Shown here: one piece after another, positions 1 to 8,886 of the stretch | Numbering within the stretch: the first letter of the stretch is position 1 | Layout of the letters: every line of letters starts with the position of its first letter | Source: an uncultured Blautia sp. | GTDB taxonomy: Bacteria > Bacillota > Clostridia > Lachnospirales > Lachnospiraceae | Length of the DNA stretch: 64,000 nt | Assembly: GCA_900540785.1 (NCBI GenBank) | Contig: UQHF01000019.1 | Location: 6,702 to 70,701 of the forward strand | Reading direction: 5' to 3' | The notes under the pieces: model-generated | Told to the model about the DNA's origin: nothing | The model's input: the letters and a program-made list of their open reading frames with translations, nothing else | Database searches by the model: none | Translations under genes and position numbers: made by a program

Positions 1-57
1 GTGGTGTTCCCTTCCGCAGCTACAAGGTCGGGCAAAATCGTCCGCATCGACTCGCAT
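1..57 (-). CDS. probable sn-glycerol-1-phosphate dehydrogenase, N-terminal fragment
   Basis: Only the first 19 codons lie in the window; the gene runs off the left edge. The ATG at 57 is preceded by an AGGAGGAG ribosome binding site (66-73). The N-terminus contains a CSCGREH motif, which I associate with bacterial glycerol-1-phosphate dehydrogenases (EgsA/AraM-like, NAD(P)H-dependent reduction of dihydroxyacetone phosphate). The gene assignment rests on this short motif alone and could be wrong. That a gene starts here is well supported by the ribosome binding site and the open frame. A hairpin at 137-183 separates it from ridA, so it probably has its own promoter. Confidence 0.45.
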   Translation of the reverse strand, partial: MRVDADDFARPCSCGREHH

Positions 58-133
58 GTGTTTCTCTCCTCCTGATTTTCATAAACTTTTATAACTCGGT
101 ATTATACACGATTTTTGTGTAAAAAGCAATGCA

Positions 134-183
134 GGAAAAACCCTCCGAAGCAGGTATATGAACCTGACAAACCGGAGGGTTTT
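134..183 (-). terminator. intrinsic terminator downstream of ridA
   Basis: Perfect 11-bp inverted repeat (137-147 with 173-183, core CCCTCCG/CGGAGGG). On the minus strand it is followed by a run of five T. It lies 20 bases after the ridA stop codon. Confidence 0.75.
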
Positions 184-202
184 CTATCTGCATATTTTAT
201 TT

Positions 203-580
203 TTACGCTTCGATCGCCGCAATGACTTCCACTTCGCAGAGTACATTCTTCGGAAGTGTTTTTACAGCAACACAGGAACGTGCAGGCTTATTGACGAAAT
301 ATTTTGCGTATACTTCGTTAAATGCTGCAAAATCTCCCATATCAGCAAGGAAACAGGTTGTCTTTATCGCGTTTTCAAATCCGGTTCCCGCCTCTTTTAA
401 AACAGCGTCCAGATTTTTCATTACCTGCTCTGCCTGTTCTTCAATGGTGCTTCCTGCAATTTCTCCTGTTGCAGGATTTACCGGGATCTGACCTGAAGTA
501 AACAGTACGTTCTGGAATACGATTGCCTGGGAATATGGTCCGATGGCTGCCGGAGCCTTGTCTGTGTGAATGACTTTCAT
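203..580 (-). CDS. ridA: RidA family enamine/imine deaminase
   Basis: Cytosolic RidA (YjgF/YER057c/UK114) protein, which hydrolyses reactive 2-aminoacrylate and related enamine/imine intermediates released by PLP enzymes to keto acids plus ammonia. The 125-residue length matches the family. The family pattern is intact: GPYSQA near residue 14, SGQIPVNP near 30, the arginine in the PARSCVAV segment near 105 that contacts the substrate carboxylate, and CEVEVIA at the end. A GGGAG ribosome binding site lies upstream of the ATG at 580. It is a single-gene unit closed by the hairpin at 134-183. The assignment is secure; the physiological substrate is not visible. Confidence 0.93.
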   Translation of the reverse strand: MKVIHTDKAPAAIGPYSQAIVFQNVLFTSGQIPVNPATGEIAGSTIEEQAEQVMKNLDAVLKEAGTGFENAIKTTCFLADMGDFAAFNEVYAKYFVNKPARSCVAVKTLPKNVLCEVEVIAAIEA

Positions 581-670
581 AACAAAATCTCCCTTCTTAT
601 TTATATTGTTATTTTGTTGATTTCATTGTATATCAAAAAATTATTAGGGTCAATGATTTTTTTTGTATTT

Positions 671-2131
671 TCAGAGATTCAAATGATAATACACCAATCT
701 TGACAAATCCTGAATATTGTGAATTGCCGTACCCTCCGGGCAGTCCTGGGACATGACACAGAAGATATACGTTGTTTTATCTCCGTATACAATGGCAATA
801 TCATGTTGGCTGGTGTCCGTTTCTCCTGTTTTATTTGCTACCTTCACATCTTCTGCAAGACCGGATGGAATTTTCCAGTCCACCTCCTGCTGAAGAAGAA
901 TATTGAGCATCTCCTCTGAGGCTTCCTCACTTACGCATTCTCCTTCATAAATCCGCTCCAGAAGCATTCCGCAGTCTTTTACGGAAGTGGTGTTTCTTCC
1001 CCCAAGTCCTGTGGACGGGGAAGCGGACGGCGCCAGGGTGTGCTGCACGGAAGTGTCTTCGTACTCTTCCTCTTTTAAATATTCATTGATTTTTTCTGCG
1101 CCTTCCTTAAAATCATTTTTCTCTGACTGAAGCCGCACAAGCTCATTAAAAGACTCATTGTCGCTTACTGTTATCATATTCTGGATAAGGTCGTCCACTT
1201 TTACCTTTACTTCCGGACTGTCCGCTTCTTTTTTCAGCTTCTGTCCCTCATTTGCTTTTATGCTGTCCATCTCGTTATAGGAATCTGCCAGAACAAACGC
1301 TTTAATGAGACTCGCAGAATACATGGGCTGATTATTGATAAGGATTTCTTCTCCGCTGTCCAGATTTTTCACGTAGGCACTCCACTCTCCCTGATAGCTT
1401 TCCAGCATCTCTGTAAGCTTTGGTTCCAGAGTTTCCATACCAAGCTTATCTCCATCTTTAAGACGCCCTGTCTCATCTACGGAAAATCCCTCCGGTGTTG
1501 TCTGTTCTTCCTGAACAAGAAGCCCGTTTTCCCCGCCAAAATAATACATTCCCTCGAAATGCTGTCCGTTGGACGTCATATCAAGCTCATGGATTCCTGT
1601 CTCTGTTACCAGTTCTCCGTATTCATCAAAATAATAGTATCCGTTAAAAGACTGATTATTCAGCTTCAGTTCGTTCATATAGCGGATCTGAGGGGCAGCC
1701 GTCAGTTTTCCCAGATTATTTACCATAAAATATCCCTCAAAAGAAACTGCCATTTCTTCCATTATTTCTCCGGCAGCACCGGCCGGAATATTCAAATATG
1801 CCATATATGGGTTTCCTGCACGGAATTTTCCGCTTTCATCATGATAATAATAACCGTCAAACACCGTTCCGTCTATCACAAAATGGTCAAAATAATGAAC
1901 TGCCGGAGTGTTTTCCAGAGTCCCGTCTTCATTCAGGCAGTAAAACCCATCGCTTTTTAAGAGATACTTTCCGCTTCCGTCTTCTATGGCAAGAATCTGA
2001 GATTCCTCTGTCACGCTCAAAAGACTTCCTGCCTGAACTTTCCCTGTCCCTGCAAAAAAGACGGCTGCACAAGCCACAGGAAGCACTCCTTTCAAAAAAA
2101 ACTCCGGCAAAGTGAATTTCTGTTTTTTCAT
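671..2131 (-). CDS. secreted serine hydrolase (class A beta-lactamase/PBP fold) with wall-binding-like repeats
   Basis: A 486-residue exported protein. Residues 1-34 form a signal peptide (basic start, hydrophobic 14-27, cleavage near VQAG). Residues 60-205 hold four aromatic repeats of the type F-x-G-Y-Y-Y/F-x-D-x-x-G (centres near 93, 133, 164, 194), resembling choline/glucan-binding repeats, so the protein is probably held at the cell wall. Residues 235-486 carry the serine hydrolase domain with the active-site triad of motifs: S274-L-I-K277, S323-D-N325 and K434-T-G436. The Glu-xx-Leu-Asn omega-loop motif that class A beta-lactamases use for deacylation is not seen between SDN and KTG; that stretch reads Ala-Pro-Ser-rich instead. 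A penicillin-binding or peptidoglycan-modifying role is therefore more likely than antibiotic hydrolysis. Substrate unknown. It stands alone upstream of ridA and follows glmS. Confidence 0.8.
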   Translation of the reverse strand: MKKQKFTLPEFFLKGVLPVACAAVFFAGTGKVQAGSLLSVTEESQILAIEDGSGKYLLKSDGFYCLNEDGTLENTPAVHYFDHFVIDGTVFDGYYYHDESGKFRAGNPYMAYLNIPAGAAGEIMEEMAVSFEGYFMVNNLGKLTAAPQIRYMNELKLNNQSFNGYYYFDEYGELVTETGIHELDMTSNGQHFEGMYYFGGENGLLVQEEQTTPEGFSVDETGRLKDGDKLGMETLEPKLTEMLESYQGEWSAYVKNLDSGEEILINNQPMYSASLIKAFVLADSYNEMDSIKANEGQKLKKEADSPEVKVKVDDLIQNMITVSDNESFNELVRLQSEKNDFKEGAEKINEYLKEEEYEDTSVQHTLAPSASPSTGLGGRNTTSVKDCGMLLERIYEGECVSEEASEEMLNILLQQEVDWKIPSGLAEDVKVANKTGETDTSQHDIAIVYGDKTTYIFCVMSQDCPEGTAIHNIQDLSRLVYYHLNL

Positions 2132-2217
2132 TAAACTCTCCCTTTCTTATTTCTGTCGGAAAGAAATATTACCGAAAGTATACCCTGTTTTCTCCGGAAG
2201 TGCAATTCTTTTTCTTT

Positions 2218-4044
2218 TTATTCTACTGTAACAGATTTTGCCAGATTCCTCGGCTTATCAACATCAAGCCCTCTCCCCAGTGATACGTAATAAGCCAGAA
2301 GCTGAAGAGGAATAATTGCAAGAGAATTGGAAAAAAACGGATTCGTCTTTGGAATATAAAAAACATAATCGGCTGTTTTTTCCATTTCTTTATGTTCTTC
2401 ATCAGTTACTGCCATCACAAATGCCCCTCTTGTCTTAACTTCCACAATGTTGCTGACCATTTTAGGGTACAGTGATTCCTGTGTAGCCACCGCCACTACA
2501 AGTATGTCCTCTTCTATAAGGGAAATCGTTCCATGTTTCAGTTCGCCCGCCGCATAAGCTTCTGAATAAATATAGGAAATTTCTTTTAATTTTAATGAGC
2601 CTTCCAGTGAAATGGCATAATCTATTCCTCTGCCAATGAAAAACATATGCTCTGCTGCAAGATACCGGTTTGCAAAACGCTGAATTTTCTCTTTCCTTTC
2701 CAGAATCTGTTCCACCTGCTCCGGAAGTTTTTCCAGTTCTTTTTCAAAACCGGCAAGCTCTTTTTCTGTCATCAGTCCACGAACTCTGGCGAATTTCATC
2801 GAAAGAAGATAAAGAGCCGCAAGCTGCGCACTGTATGCCTTTGTCGTTGCAACAGATATTTCCGGACCAGCCCATGTATAAAGCACGCTGTCCGCCTCTC
2901 TCGCAATGGAACTGCCCACTACATTTACAATTCCCAGTACCTTTACATGGTTCTGTTTCATCTCCCTTAAAGCCGCAAGAGAATCTGCCGTTTCTCCTGA
3001 CTGGCTGATGATGACTGCAAGAGTTCCTTCTTCAAAAATAGGATTTCTGTATCGGAATTCACTTGCCAGATCCACTTCGACTGGTATTCTTGCAAGCCCT
3101 TCCAGCACATATTTTCCAGTTACGCCGGCATGGTAGGCAGAACCGCAGGCCACGATCACAATTTTCCGAATATTTCTGATTTCTTCCTCTGTCATTCCAA
3201 GCTCTTCAATTACCACTTCATGATTCTGAATACGAGGACTGATCGTATCTCTGAGCGCTTTGGGCTGTTCGTAAATCTCCTTCAGCATAAAATGCTCATA
3301 ACCGCCTTTTTCTGCCGCATCCACATCCCAGTCAATAAAAACTGCTTCCTTTTTCAGATTTTCTCCATCTATATTATAAAATCTGATGTTCTCTCCGGAA
3401 AGGCAGGCAATCTCCTCATTTTCCATGTAATATACTTCTCTCGTATAGCGGAGAACCGCCGGAACGTCTGAGGCGATCAGATTTCCCTCACTGCTTTTTC
3501 CTACAATCAGAGGACTATCCTTTCTCGCAGCATAAATATGATGCGGATGATCCTGAAACATAATTCCAAGAGCGTAGGAACCTTCTACACGACGCATTAC
3601 TTTTTCAATCGTCTCTATTGGGTTCCCATTATAATACTCTGTAAGAAGATGCACCAGTACCTCTGTGTCTGTCTCTGACTGAAACTCATAGCCTTTTCCC
3701 TGCAGTTTTCTTTTCAGTTTTGCATAATTTTCAATAATGCCATTATGTACCACCACAATCGTATGCTCTTTATTAAAATGAGGATGCGCATTTTCGTTGG
3801 AAGGACTTCCATGAGTCGCCCATCTCGTATGACCGATTCCTGAAGTTCCCAAAAGAGTCGTTCCTCCTTTTGTCGCTTCTTCCAGAACCTTCAGACGTCC
3901 CATAGCCTTTTCCATATGAATTTCTTTTCCGTCAAAAACTGCAATTCCGGCAGAATCATATCCCCTGTATTCAAGCTTTGATAGTCCGTCTAATAAAATG
4001 GGCGCTGCCTGCTGTTCTCCAATGTATCCGACAATTCCACACAT
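2218..4044 (-). CDS. glmS: glutamine--fructose-6-phosphate aminotransferase (isomerizing)
   Basis: Makes glucosamine-6-phosphate from fructose-6-phosphate and glutamine, the entry step to UDP-GlcNAc and peptidoglycan. The start is set at 4044 rather than the in-frame ATG at 4071, because the enzyme needs cysteine as residue 2 (the N-terminal nucleophile, MCGIVGYIG) and AAAGGAGAA sits just upstream of 4044. The resulting 608 residues is the family's usual length. An N-terminal glutaminase domain (HTRWATHG, HNGIIENY) is followed by two SIS sugar isomerase domains (SGETADS, TKAYSAQL) and the conserved end DKPRNLAKSVTVE. The leader to the next gene is only 78 bases, too short for a glmS ribozyme. 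Confidence 0.97.
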   Translation of the reverse strand: MCGIVGYIGEQQAAPILLDGLSKLEYRGYDSAGIAVFDGKEIHMEKAMGRLKVLEEATKGGTTLLGTSGIGHTRWATHGSPSNENAHPHFNKEHTIVVVHNGIIENYAKLKRKLQGKGYEFQSETDTEVLVHLLTEYYNGNPIETIEKVMRRVEGSYALGIMFQDHPHHIYAARKDSPLIVGKSSEGNLIASDVPAVLRYTREVYYMENEEIACLSGENIRFYNIDGENLKKEAVFIDWDVDAAEKGGYEHFMLKEIYEQPKALRDTISPRIQNHEVVIEELGMTEEEIRNIRKIVIVACGSAYHAGVTGKYVLEGLARIPVEVDLASEFRYRNPIFEEGTLAVIISQSGETADSLAALREMKQNHVKVLGIVNVVGSSIAREADSVLYTWAGPEISVATTKAYSAQLAALYLLSMKFARVRGLMTEKELAGFEKELEKLPEQVEQILERKEKIQRFANRYLAAEHMFFIGRGIDYAISLEGSLKLKEISYIYSEAYAAGELKHGTISLIEEDILVVAVATQESLYPKMVSNIVEVKTRGAFVMAVTDEEHKEMEKTADYVFYIPKTNPFFSNSLAIIPLQLLAYYVSLGRGLDVDKPRNLAKSVTVE

Positions 4045-4122
4045 ATTCTTCTCCTTTTTTTGCACAATCATGTCTTTTTTTTGTGTTTTTTACATTATAT
4101 CCCATTTTATCGCTCTGTCAAG

Positions 4123-6477
4123 TTAAAACTTTTTTGTACTAATCCAAAATTGTTGTAAAGTCTCTTCTACATTTCCCAGCCTGCACCGTTTCCTGTCCGC
4201 CCATTCCGACGGAAAAAGCCCTCTGTAATCACTTTCCCAGAATCTTTCGTCAAGAAGCAGGAGGATTCCTCTGTCCTCCTGTGTTCGGATCACTCGTCCT
4301 GCTGCCTGGAGCACTTTGTTCATTCCGGGATAGCGGTAGGCATAATCAAAGCCTCTCTCTCCCTTCTTGTCGTAATAATTTTTAAGGATTTCTCTTTCAT
4401 TGCTTATCTGGGGAAGCCCTGTTCCCACAATAACAGCTCCAATAAGCCTGCTTCCAATAAGATCAATACCTTCGGAGAACACGCCGCCCATCACACAAAA
4501 ACCGACGACTGCGTCTCCATCCTCTGAAAACTCACTGAGAAATTCCTCGCGTCTCTTCTCGCTCATTTCTGTTTCCTGACAGATTGTCCGGATCCACCCT
4601 ACAGAAAATTCTTCTTCATAAATCCGGTACACCTCTTCCATAAAGCGGTAAGAAGGAAAGAAAACCATATAATTTCCTTTTTTCTGCCACACTGCCCTTG
4701 CAATATACTCTGCCACTTTCCGGTATTCTTCGTATCCTCTTCTTGTGTATCGGCTGCTCACATCATCTCCTATGAGAATCTTCCTGTTTTCTGCTGAAAA
4801 AGGAGAGGGAACATAAATTCCATAATCATCTTTTCTCACACTCAACATTTCTCTGTAATATCCCAGAGGAAGAAAGGTCGCAGAAAAAAATACGGCGCTG
4901 CTTCCCTTTGAAAGACATTCCCCCAGATTTGCTCCCGGATTGACACAAAAAAGCTTTACTCTGAAATTTCCGTCCTCTCCGTTTTCTGCATACACCTGGT
5001 AATTCTCGTCCACAAGCTCCGATACATTAAGAAAGTCCCGCACGGAAAAATAGAAGTCGAGGATTTCATCTATAAACAGAGCATCTGTTCCATCTTCCAG
5101 AATTTTATCCATCTCCCCCATGACCTGGAGAAGACTTAAGGGCAACGCGCCCGGTCCTTCCAGAACCTCGTATTTCTCACAGTCTTTTCGGATTTCAAGA
5201 AGCTGGCGGTTTACGCGGCTTAAAGCTTTCGTAAAACGGGGATATTTTTCCCCTGCCTTTTTTCTGATTTCCAATACTTCTTCCTTACAGACAGAAGCGC
5301 TGTACATTTCCCTTCCGCGTTCTACAAGATTATGCGCCTCGTCTATGAGAAAAATATAGTTTCCGGATACCCCATCTCCGAAAAAGCGCTTCAGCTTTAC
5401 ATTGGGATCAAAAACATAATTGTAATCGCAGATCACACCGTCTGTCCAGAGAGCCAGATCAAGACACATTTCAAAAGGACAGACCTTCCACTTCTCTGCA
5501 TGTTCCAGCATTTTTTCTCTGCTGTAGGCATGTTCTTCCTGCCAAAGCTCATACAACGCATCATTGATTCTGTCGTAATGCCCCTTTGCATAAGGGCAGC
5601 TTTCCGGATTGCATTCTGCCTCCTGAAACGGGCAGATCTTATCTTTTGCAGTAATCGTCACAGACTTAAATTTAAGCCCTCTGTTCCTTAAAATCTCAAA
5701 GGCTTCCTCTGCCACTGTCCTTGTTATGGTTTTCGCAGTTAAATAAAAGATTGTCTCTCCTTTTCCCTCTCCCACTGTCCTCACAGCAGGAAAAATAGTA
5801 GACATGGTTTTTCCCACACCTGTAGGAGCCTGGATAAAAATCTGCTTTTTTTCAGAAATGGCGTGATAGACACTGCTTACCATACGCCTCTGTCCCTCTC
5901 TGTAAGGAAATGGAAAATCCAGATTTTTCATAGAGTGATTTCTCTCTTCCCTCCACTTTATCTGATAGGAAATCCATTTGTGATATTCCTCAAGAAGCCC
6001 GTCGTACCATTTTTTTAGTTCTTCCAGGGAATACTCCTGCCGAAAATACTTCAGCTCTTCTGTATCAAGATTTCCGTAAGTCATCTGGATTCCAATGTGC
6101 GCGCAGTCTTCCATCTCTCCGTAAATCCTTGCATAACACTTTGCCTGCGCCAGATGGACAGCCACCGGCTCTTTTATATTTTCCAGGTTTGTGAGAACTC
6201 CCTTGATCTCGTCAATAAAGGTTGCTCCCGCCTCCATAAAAATGCCGTCTGCCCGTCCTTCCACAAGAATGATAACGTCCTCATATTCACTTTTCCATTT
6301 CAGCGAAACCTCCGCCCTGTATATGGCGTCCTGCCTTCCCTGTATTTTTCTGTGAAGACGGCTTCCTTTCTGCATGGCTTCTTTGTCCATTGCGCCCCGG
6401 CGGCTGTCAATATCTCCCTCCCGCAGAATAAACTCTACGAGATTCCGCACAGAAATGCGAACTGTTGGCTTTTCCAT
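4123..6477 (-). CDS. Rad3/XPD-type Fe-S DNA helicase with N-terminal PD-(D/E)XK nuclease-like domain
   Basis: A 784-residue superfamily 2 helicase. Residues 1-120 look like a PD-(D/E)XK nuclease domain of the RecB/Cas4 type, with D77 in GRADG, E90-I-K92, and Q111 followed by Y115. The helicase part starts with Walker A GVGKT at 220-224 and DEAH at 379-382. Between them lie four cysteines (C282, C289, C294, C333) spaced like the 4Fe-4S ligands of XPD/DinG. Motif VI (QAAGRVIRTQ) is near the C-terminus. The architecture suggests an ATP-driven 5'-3' helicase coupled to a nuclease in repair or replication; polarity and role are inferred from the family. ATG at 6477 follows GGGAGAAAGATC. It is separated from glmS by 78 bases with no clear terminator, so the two may be cotranscribed. 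Confidence 0.88.
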   Translation of the reverse strand: MEKPTVRISVRNLVEFILREGDIDSRRGAMDKEAMQKGSRLHRKIQGRQDAIYRAEVSLKWKSEYEDVIILVEGRADGIFMEAGATFIDEIKGVLTNLENIKEPVAVHLAQAKCYARIYGEMEDCAHIGIQMTYGNLDTEELKYFRQEYSLEELKKWYDGLLEEYHKWISYQIKWREERNHSMKNLDFPFPYREGQRRMVSSVYHAISEKKQIFIQAPTGVGKTMSTIFPAVRTVGEGKGETIFYLTAKTITRTVAEEAFEILRNRGLKFKSVTITAKDKICPFQEAECNPESCPYAKGHYDRINDALYELWQEEHAYSREKMLEHAEKWKVCPFEMCLDLALWTDGVICDYNYVFDPNVKLKRFFGDGVSGNYIFLIDEAHNLVERGREMYSASVCKEEVLEIRKKAGEKYPRFTKALSRVNRQLLEIRKDCEKYEVLEGPGALPLSLLQVMGEMDKILEDGTDALFIDEILDFYFSVRDFLNVSELVDENYQVYAENGEDGNFRVKLFCVNPGANLGECLSKGSSAVFFSATFLPLGYYREMLSVRKDDYGIYVPSPFSAENRKILIGDDVSSRYTRRGYEEYRKVAEYIARAVWQKKGNYMVFFPSYRFMEEVYRIYEEEFSVGWIRTICQETEMSEKRREEFLSEFSEDGDAVVGFCVMGGVFSEGIDLIGSRLIGAVIVGTGLPQISNEREILKNYYDKKGERGFDYAYRYPGMNKVLQAAGRVIRTQEDRGILLLLDERFWESDYRGLFPSEWADRKRCRLGNVEETLQQFWISTKKF

Positions 6478-6588
6478 GATCTTTCTCCCGATTTCTTCTG
6501 ATATATCTCATATTGTATCACAACCTGTCGAAAGAAATCCACAGCCTATCTTTTTTATTCTTTCATCTGTTATATAAGATTTTCAAAG

Positions 6589-6615
6589 AAAAACTCCCCA
6601 GATAAACCGGGGAGT
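6589..6615 (-). terminator. intrinsic terminator after the DUF3368 remnant
   Basis: Stem ACTCCCC (6593-6599) with GGGGAGT (6609-6615). Read on the minus strand it ends in five T. It would end transcripts coming from lysC through the broken gene. Confidence 0.7.
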
Positions 6616-6667
6616 CTTCAAAAACGGTATCTTGATTTTGTAAGTATGAAACTCATGAATAGTATTT

Positions 6668-6940
6668 TTATTCGCCAGCCTGTTCCAAAACCATGCACTC
6701 AACTGCGTCACTTACATAAAAACCGTTCGCTCTCATTTTAGACAAAAATGGTCGCACTTCGTTTATAATTCCCTGATGTTTCGCTTTTATTAAAACACCT
6801 AGCGTTCCTGTAACAGTCAGTCCCAAATACTTGGCAGTCTTTTTTGCTGCATTGTCATCTATTATTACCAAATCTGCCTTTTTCTCCTGAGCAAGAATCA
6901 TCACTTCTACTTCTCCATCGTGAAGCTTTGCTTTATACAT
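6668..6940 (-). pseudogene. DUF3368 (PIN-like, VapC-related) protein, 5'-truncated remnant
   Basis: The 90 residues match the C-terminal half of DUF3368 PIN-like proteins: LHDGEVE, ADLVIIDDNAAKK, LGLTVTGTLGVL and a final helix. Family members are normally about 150-160 residues. The N-terminal half, which carries the first PIN aspartate (typical SNTTPL segment), is missing. The same frame stays open upstream of the ATG for about 19 more codons, and family-like residues (KDYSEKKMYKA) continue there, until a stop codon. This shows that the 5' part was lost rather than the protein being naturally short. Full-length relatives are often paired with a UPF0175 antitoxin-like partner; none is present here. 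Expression, if any, would be by readthrough from lysC. Confidence 0.7.
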
Positions 6941-7011
6941 TTTCTTTTCACTATAATCCTTAATCTGCCAAACAAACCACCTTAAATATTCTTTTCCAAA
7001 CTATACCTCGC

Positions 7012-8331
7012 TTAAATCTGCGTCATCACAAATATATCATAAATCGCCCTTACTGCTGTCTCAAAATCACGGTTTTCCACACCAATGATAATATTCAGCT
7101 CACTGGATCCCTGGTCGATCATTTTTACATTGACATTGGCGTGCGCCAGAGCGGAGAAAATACGTCCTGCCGTTCCTCTTGTGGAGCGCATTCCTCTTCC
7201 CACGACTGCGATCAGCGCAAGGTCTGCTTCCATTTCCACAAAGTCCGGCTGAACCGCTCGGTGGATTCCTGCAATTACCTGCTGCTCTTTTTCCTCAAAC
7301 TCATCCTGATGTACATATACCGTCATCGTATCGATTCCGGAAGGAACGTGCTCAAAATTAATCCCCTGGTCTTCAAAAACCTGAAGAATTTTTCTTCCAA
7401 AACCAATTTCACTGTTCATCATAGATTTTTCAATATTGATGGAACAGAACCCTTTTTTTCCTGCAATTCCCGTAATGGTATACTTCGGTTTTCTGCAGGT
7501 GCTTTCCACAATGAACGTTCCTTTATCTTCCGGTCTGTTTGTGTTTCGGATATTGATCGGAATCCCTTCTTTTCTTACCGGGAAAATCGCCTCTTCATGA
7601 AGAACGGTTGCGCCCATATAGGAAAGCTCGCGAAGCTCTCTGTATGTAATGGTTTCAATTACTGCCGGGTTTTCCACAATTCTCGGATCTGTCACAAGAA
7701 AACCGGAAACGTCCGTCCAGTTTTCATATAAATCTGCCTGGATCGCCTTTGCAACGAGAGAACCTGTTACATCAGAGCCTCCTCTTGAGAAAGTCCTTAC
7801 CGTCCCGTCTGCGCATGCCCCATAAAATCCCGGAATTACAGCACATTCGCATTTTTCCAGTCTTTTTGTGAGAAGCTTATCTGTTGTCTCCATATCAAAG
7901 CTTCCGTCTTTTCGGAAGCGAATAACTTCCGCCGCGTCTACAAATGTGTACCCGAGATAGGCAGCCATAATTTTTCCGTTCAGGAACTCTCCTCTTGATG
8001 CGGCATACTCCACGCCGGACTGATTTTTAAAATCCTCCTGAATGGTTTTAAATTCTTCCTCCAGGGAAAGATTCAGGTTTAATCCCCGCACAATTTCATA
8101 ATACCGTTCCTTGATCGCCTTTAACTGATTGGTAAAATCCTCTCCGGAAGCCGCTGTTTCATAGCAGGCATAAAGCATATCTGTGACTTTTGTATCTCCG
8201 TCAAAGCGCTTTCCCGGAGCAGATGGAACTACATATCTTCTGCTCTTGTCACTCTTTATAATTTCTCCCACTTTCTGGAACTGCTCTGCATTTGCAAGCG
8301 AACTGCCTCCAAACTTTACCACTTTTTTCAT
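7012..8331 (-). CDS. lysC: aspartate kinase
   Basis: Phosphorylates aspartate, the first step to lysine/diaminopimelate, threonine and methionine. The start is set at 8331 (MKKVVKFGGSS) because AAGGAG lies 8 bases upstream; the longer reading from 8370 has no ribosome binding site. The 439-residue protein has the KFGGSS nucleotide-binding start, a central kinase domain (FSRGGSDVTGSL) and two ACT regulatory domains in the last 140 residues (GFCSINIEKSMM and LALIAVVGRGM), so feedback control by an end-product amino acid is likely. It has its own promoter (8388-8416). No lysine riboswitch is visible in the leader. The gene is monocistronic apart from readthrough into the DUF3368 remnant. Confidence 0.95.
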   Translation of the reverse strand: MKKVVKFGGSSLANAEQFQKVGEIIKSDKSRRYVVPSAPGKRFDGDTKVTDMLYACYETAASGEDFTNQLKAIKERYYEIVRGLNLNLSLEEEFKTIQEDFKNQSGVEYAASRGEFLNGKIMAAYLGYTFVDAAEVIRFRKDGSFDMETTDKLLTKRLEKCECAVIPGFYGACADGTVRTFSRGGSDVTGSLVAKAIQADLYENWTDVSGFLVTDPRIVENPAVIETITYRELRELSYMGATVLHEEAIFPVRKEGIPINIRNTNRPEDKGTFIVESTCRKPKYTITGIAGKKGFCSINIEKSMMNSEIGFGRKILQVFEDQGINFEHVPSGIDTMTVYVHQDEFEEKEQQVIAGIHRAVQPDFVEMEADLALIAVVGRGMRSTRGTAGRIFSALAHANVNVKMIDQGSSELNIIIGVENRDFETAVRAIYDIFVMTQI

Positions 8332-8387
8332 TGTCATCTCTCCTTGTATCTCACTTTTTCTCTTTATCACTATAAAGTATTTCTATT

Positions 8388-8416
8388 ATTTTATGAAATC
8401 CGGACAGATTTTTCAA
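8388..8416 (-). promoter_or_regulatory. sigma-A-type promoter of lysC
   Basis: On the minus strand: TTGAAA (8416-8411), 17-base spacer, TAAAAT (8393-8388). The transcript would start about 50 bases before the lysC ATG. Confidence 0.6.
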
Positions 8417-8544
8417 GCACTTCTTTTCCAATGATAAAAAAACGTGATATTATACAAGCCATTTCCTGTTCCTCCCATTTTTCCATACAAAACACCGAAA
8501 AAAAGCGAGGAGTATCCAACAATACAATTAAGAGAAATTATCCT

Positions 8545-8829
8545 TTATCCAGCACAGTATTCTTTCAGAATATTTTCCAGAGCTGCCGCGCTGCTTGTAT
8601 GGCAGCGGCATACAGGAATTGCTTTTCTCTTTGCCTGTTCTACCGCACAGTTTACCATTTTATGGGAAACCGTACTTGTAAAAAGAATCAGAAGATCCGG
8701 CGCACCAATCTTCTTTTTCATTGCCCCTTTTTCTTTTGCAAAAACCTTCGCTTTCCACCCATAGCCTTTACAAATATCCTCATACTGACATACCATTCTT
8801 TCATTTCCGCCTACAATCACAACGCTCAT
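8545..8829 (-). CDS. DUF2325 family protein
   Basis: Small (94-residue) cytosolic DUF2325 protein. The start at 8829 (MSVVIVGGNERM) follows AAAGGAGAGGTGAAT. The conserved features are the GGNERM motif at the N-terminus, a Rossmann-like alternation of strands and helices (DLLILFTS, VSHKMV), and CRCHTSS near residue 75. The family has no established biochemical function; its histidines and cysteines suggest a metal or redox role. The gene stands alone behind a strong promoter with a DtxR/MntR-like palindrome just downstream of the -10 box (8887-8920). This suggests repression by a metal-loaded regulator, and so a link to iron or manganese homeostasis. That link is inference; no transporter gene is adjacent. 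Confidence 0.75.
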   Translation of the reverse strand: MSVVIVGGNERMVCQYEDICKGYGWKAKVFAKEKGAMKKKIGAPDLLILFTSTVSHKMVNCAVEQAKRKAIPVCRCHTSSAAALENILKEYCAG

Positions 8830-8886
8830 ATTCACCTCTCCTTTTGCTTCTGCATTCAAAAGTTTCTTTAATCTAACTCTTATCTT

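Noticed and set aside
671..2131. Antibiotic-resistance beta-lactamase
   Set aside because: Shares the serine motifs but lacks the ExxLN deacylation motif and carries wall-binding-like repeats.
4045..4122. glmS ribozyme in the glmS leader
   Set aside because: Only 78 bases separate glmS from the upstream gene, less than the ribozyme needs, and no core motif was seen.
8332..8544. Lysine riboswitch upstream of lysC
   Set aside because: The leader from the mapped promoter is about 50 bases; far too short for the aptamer.
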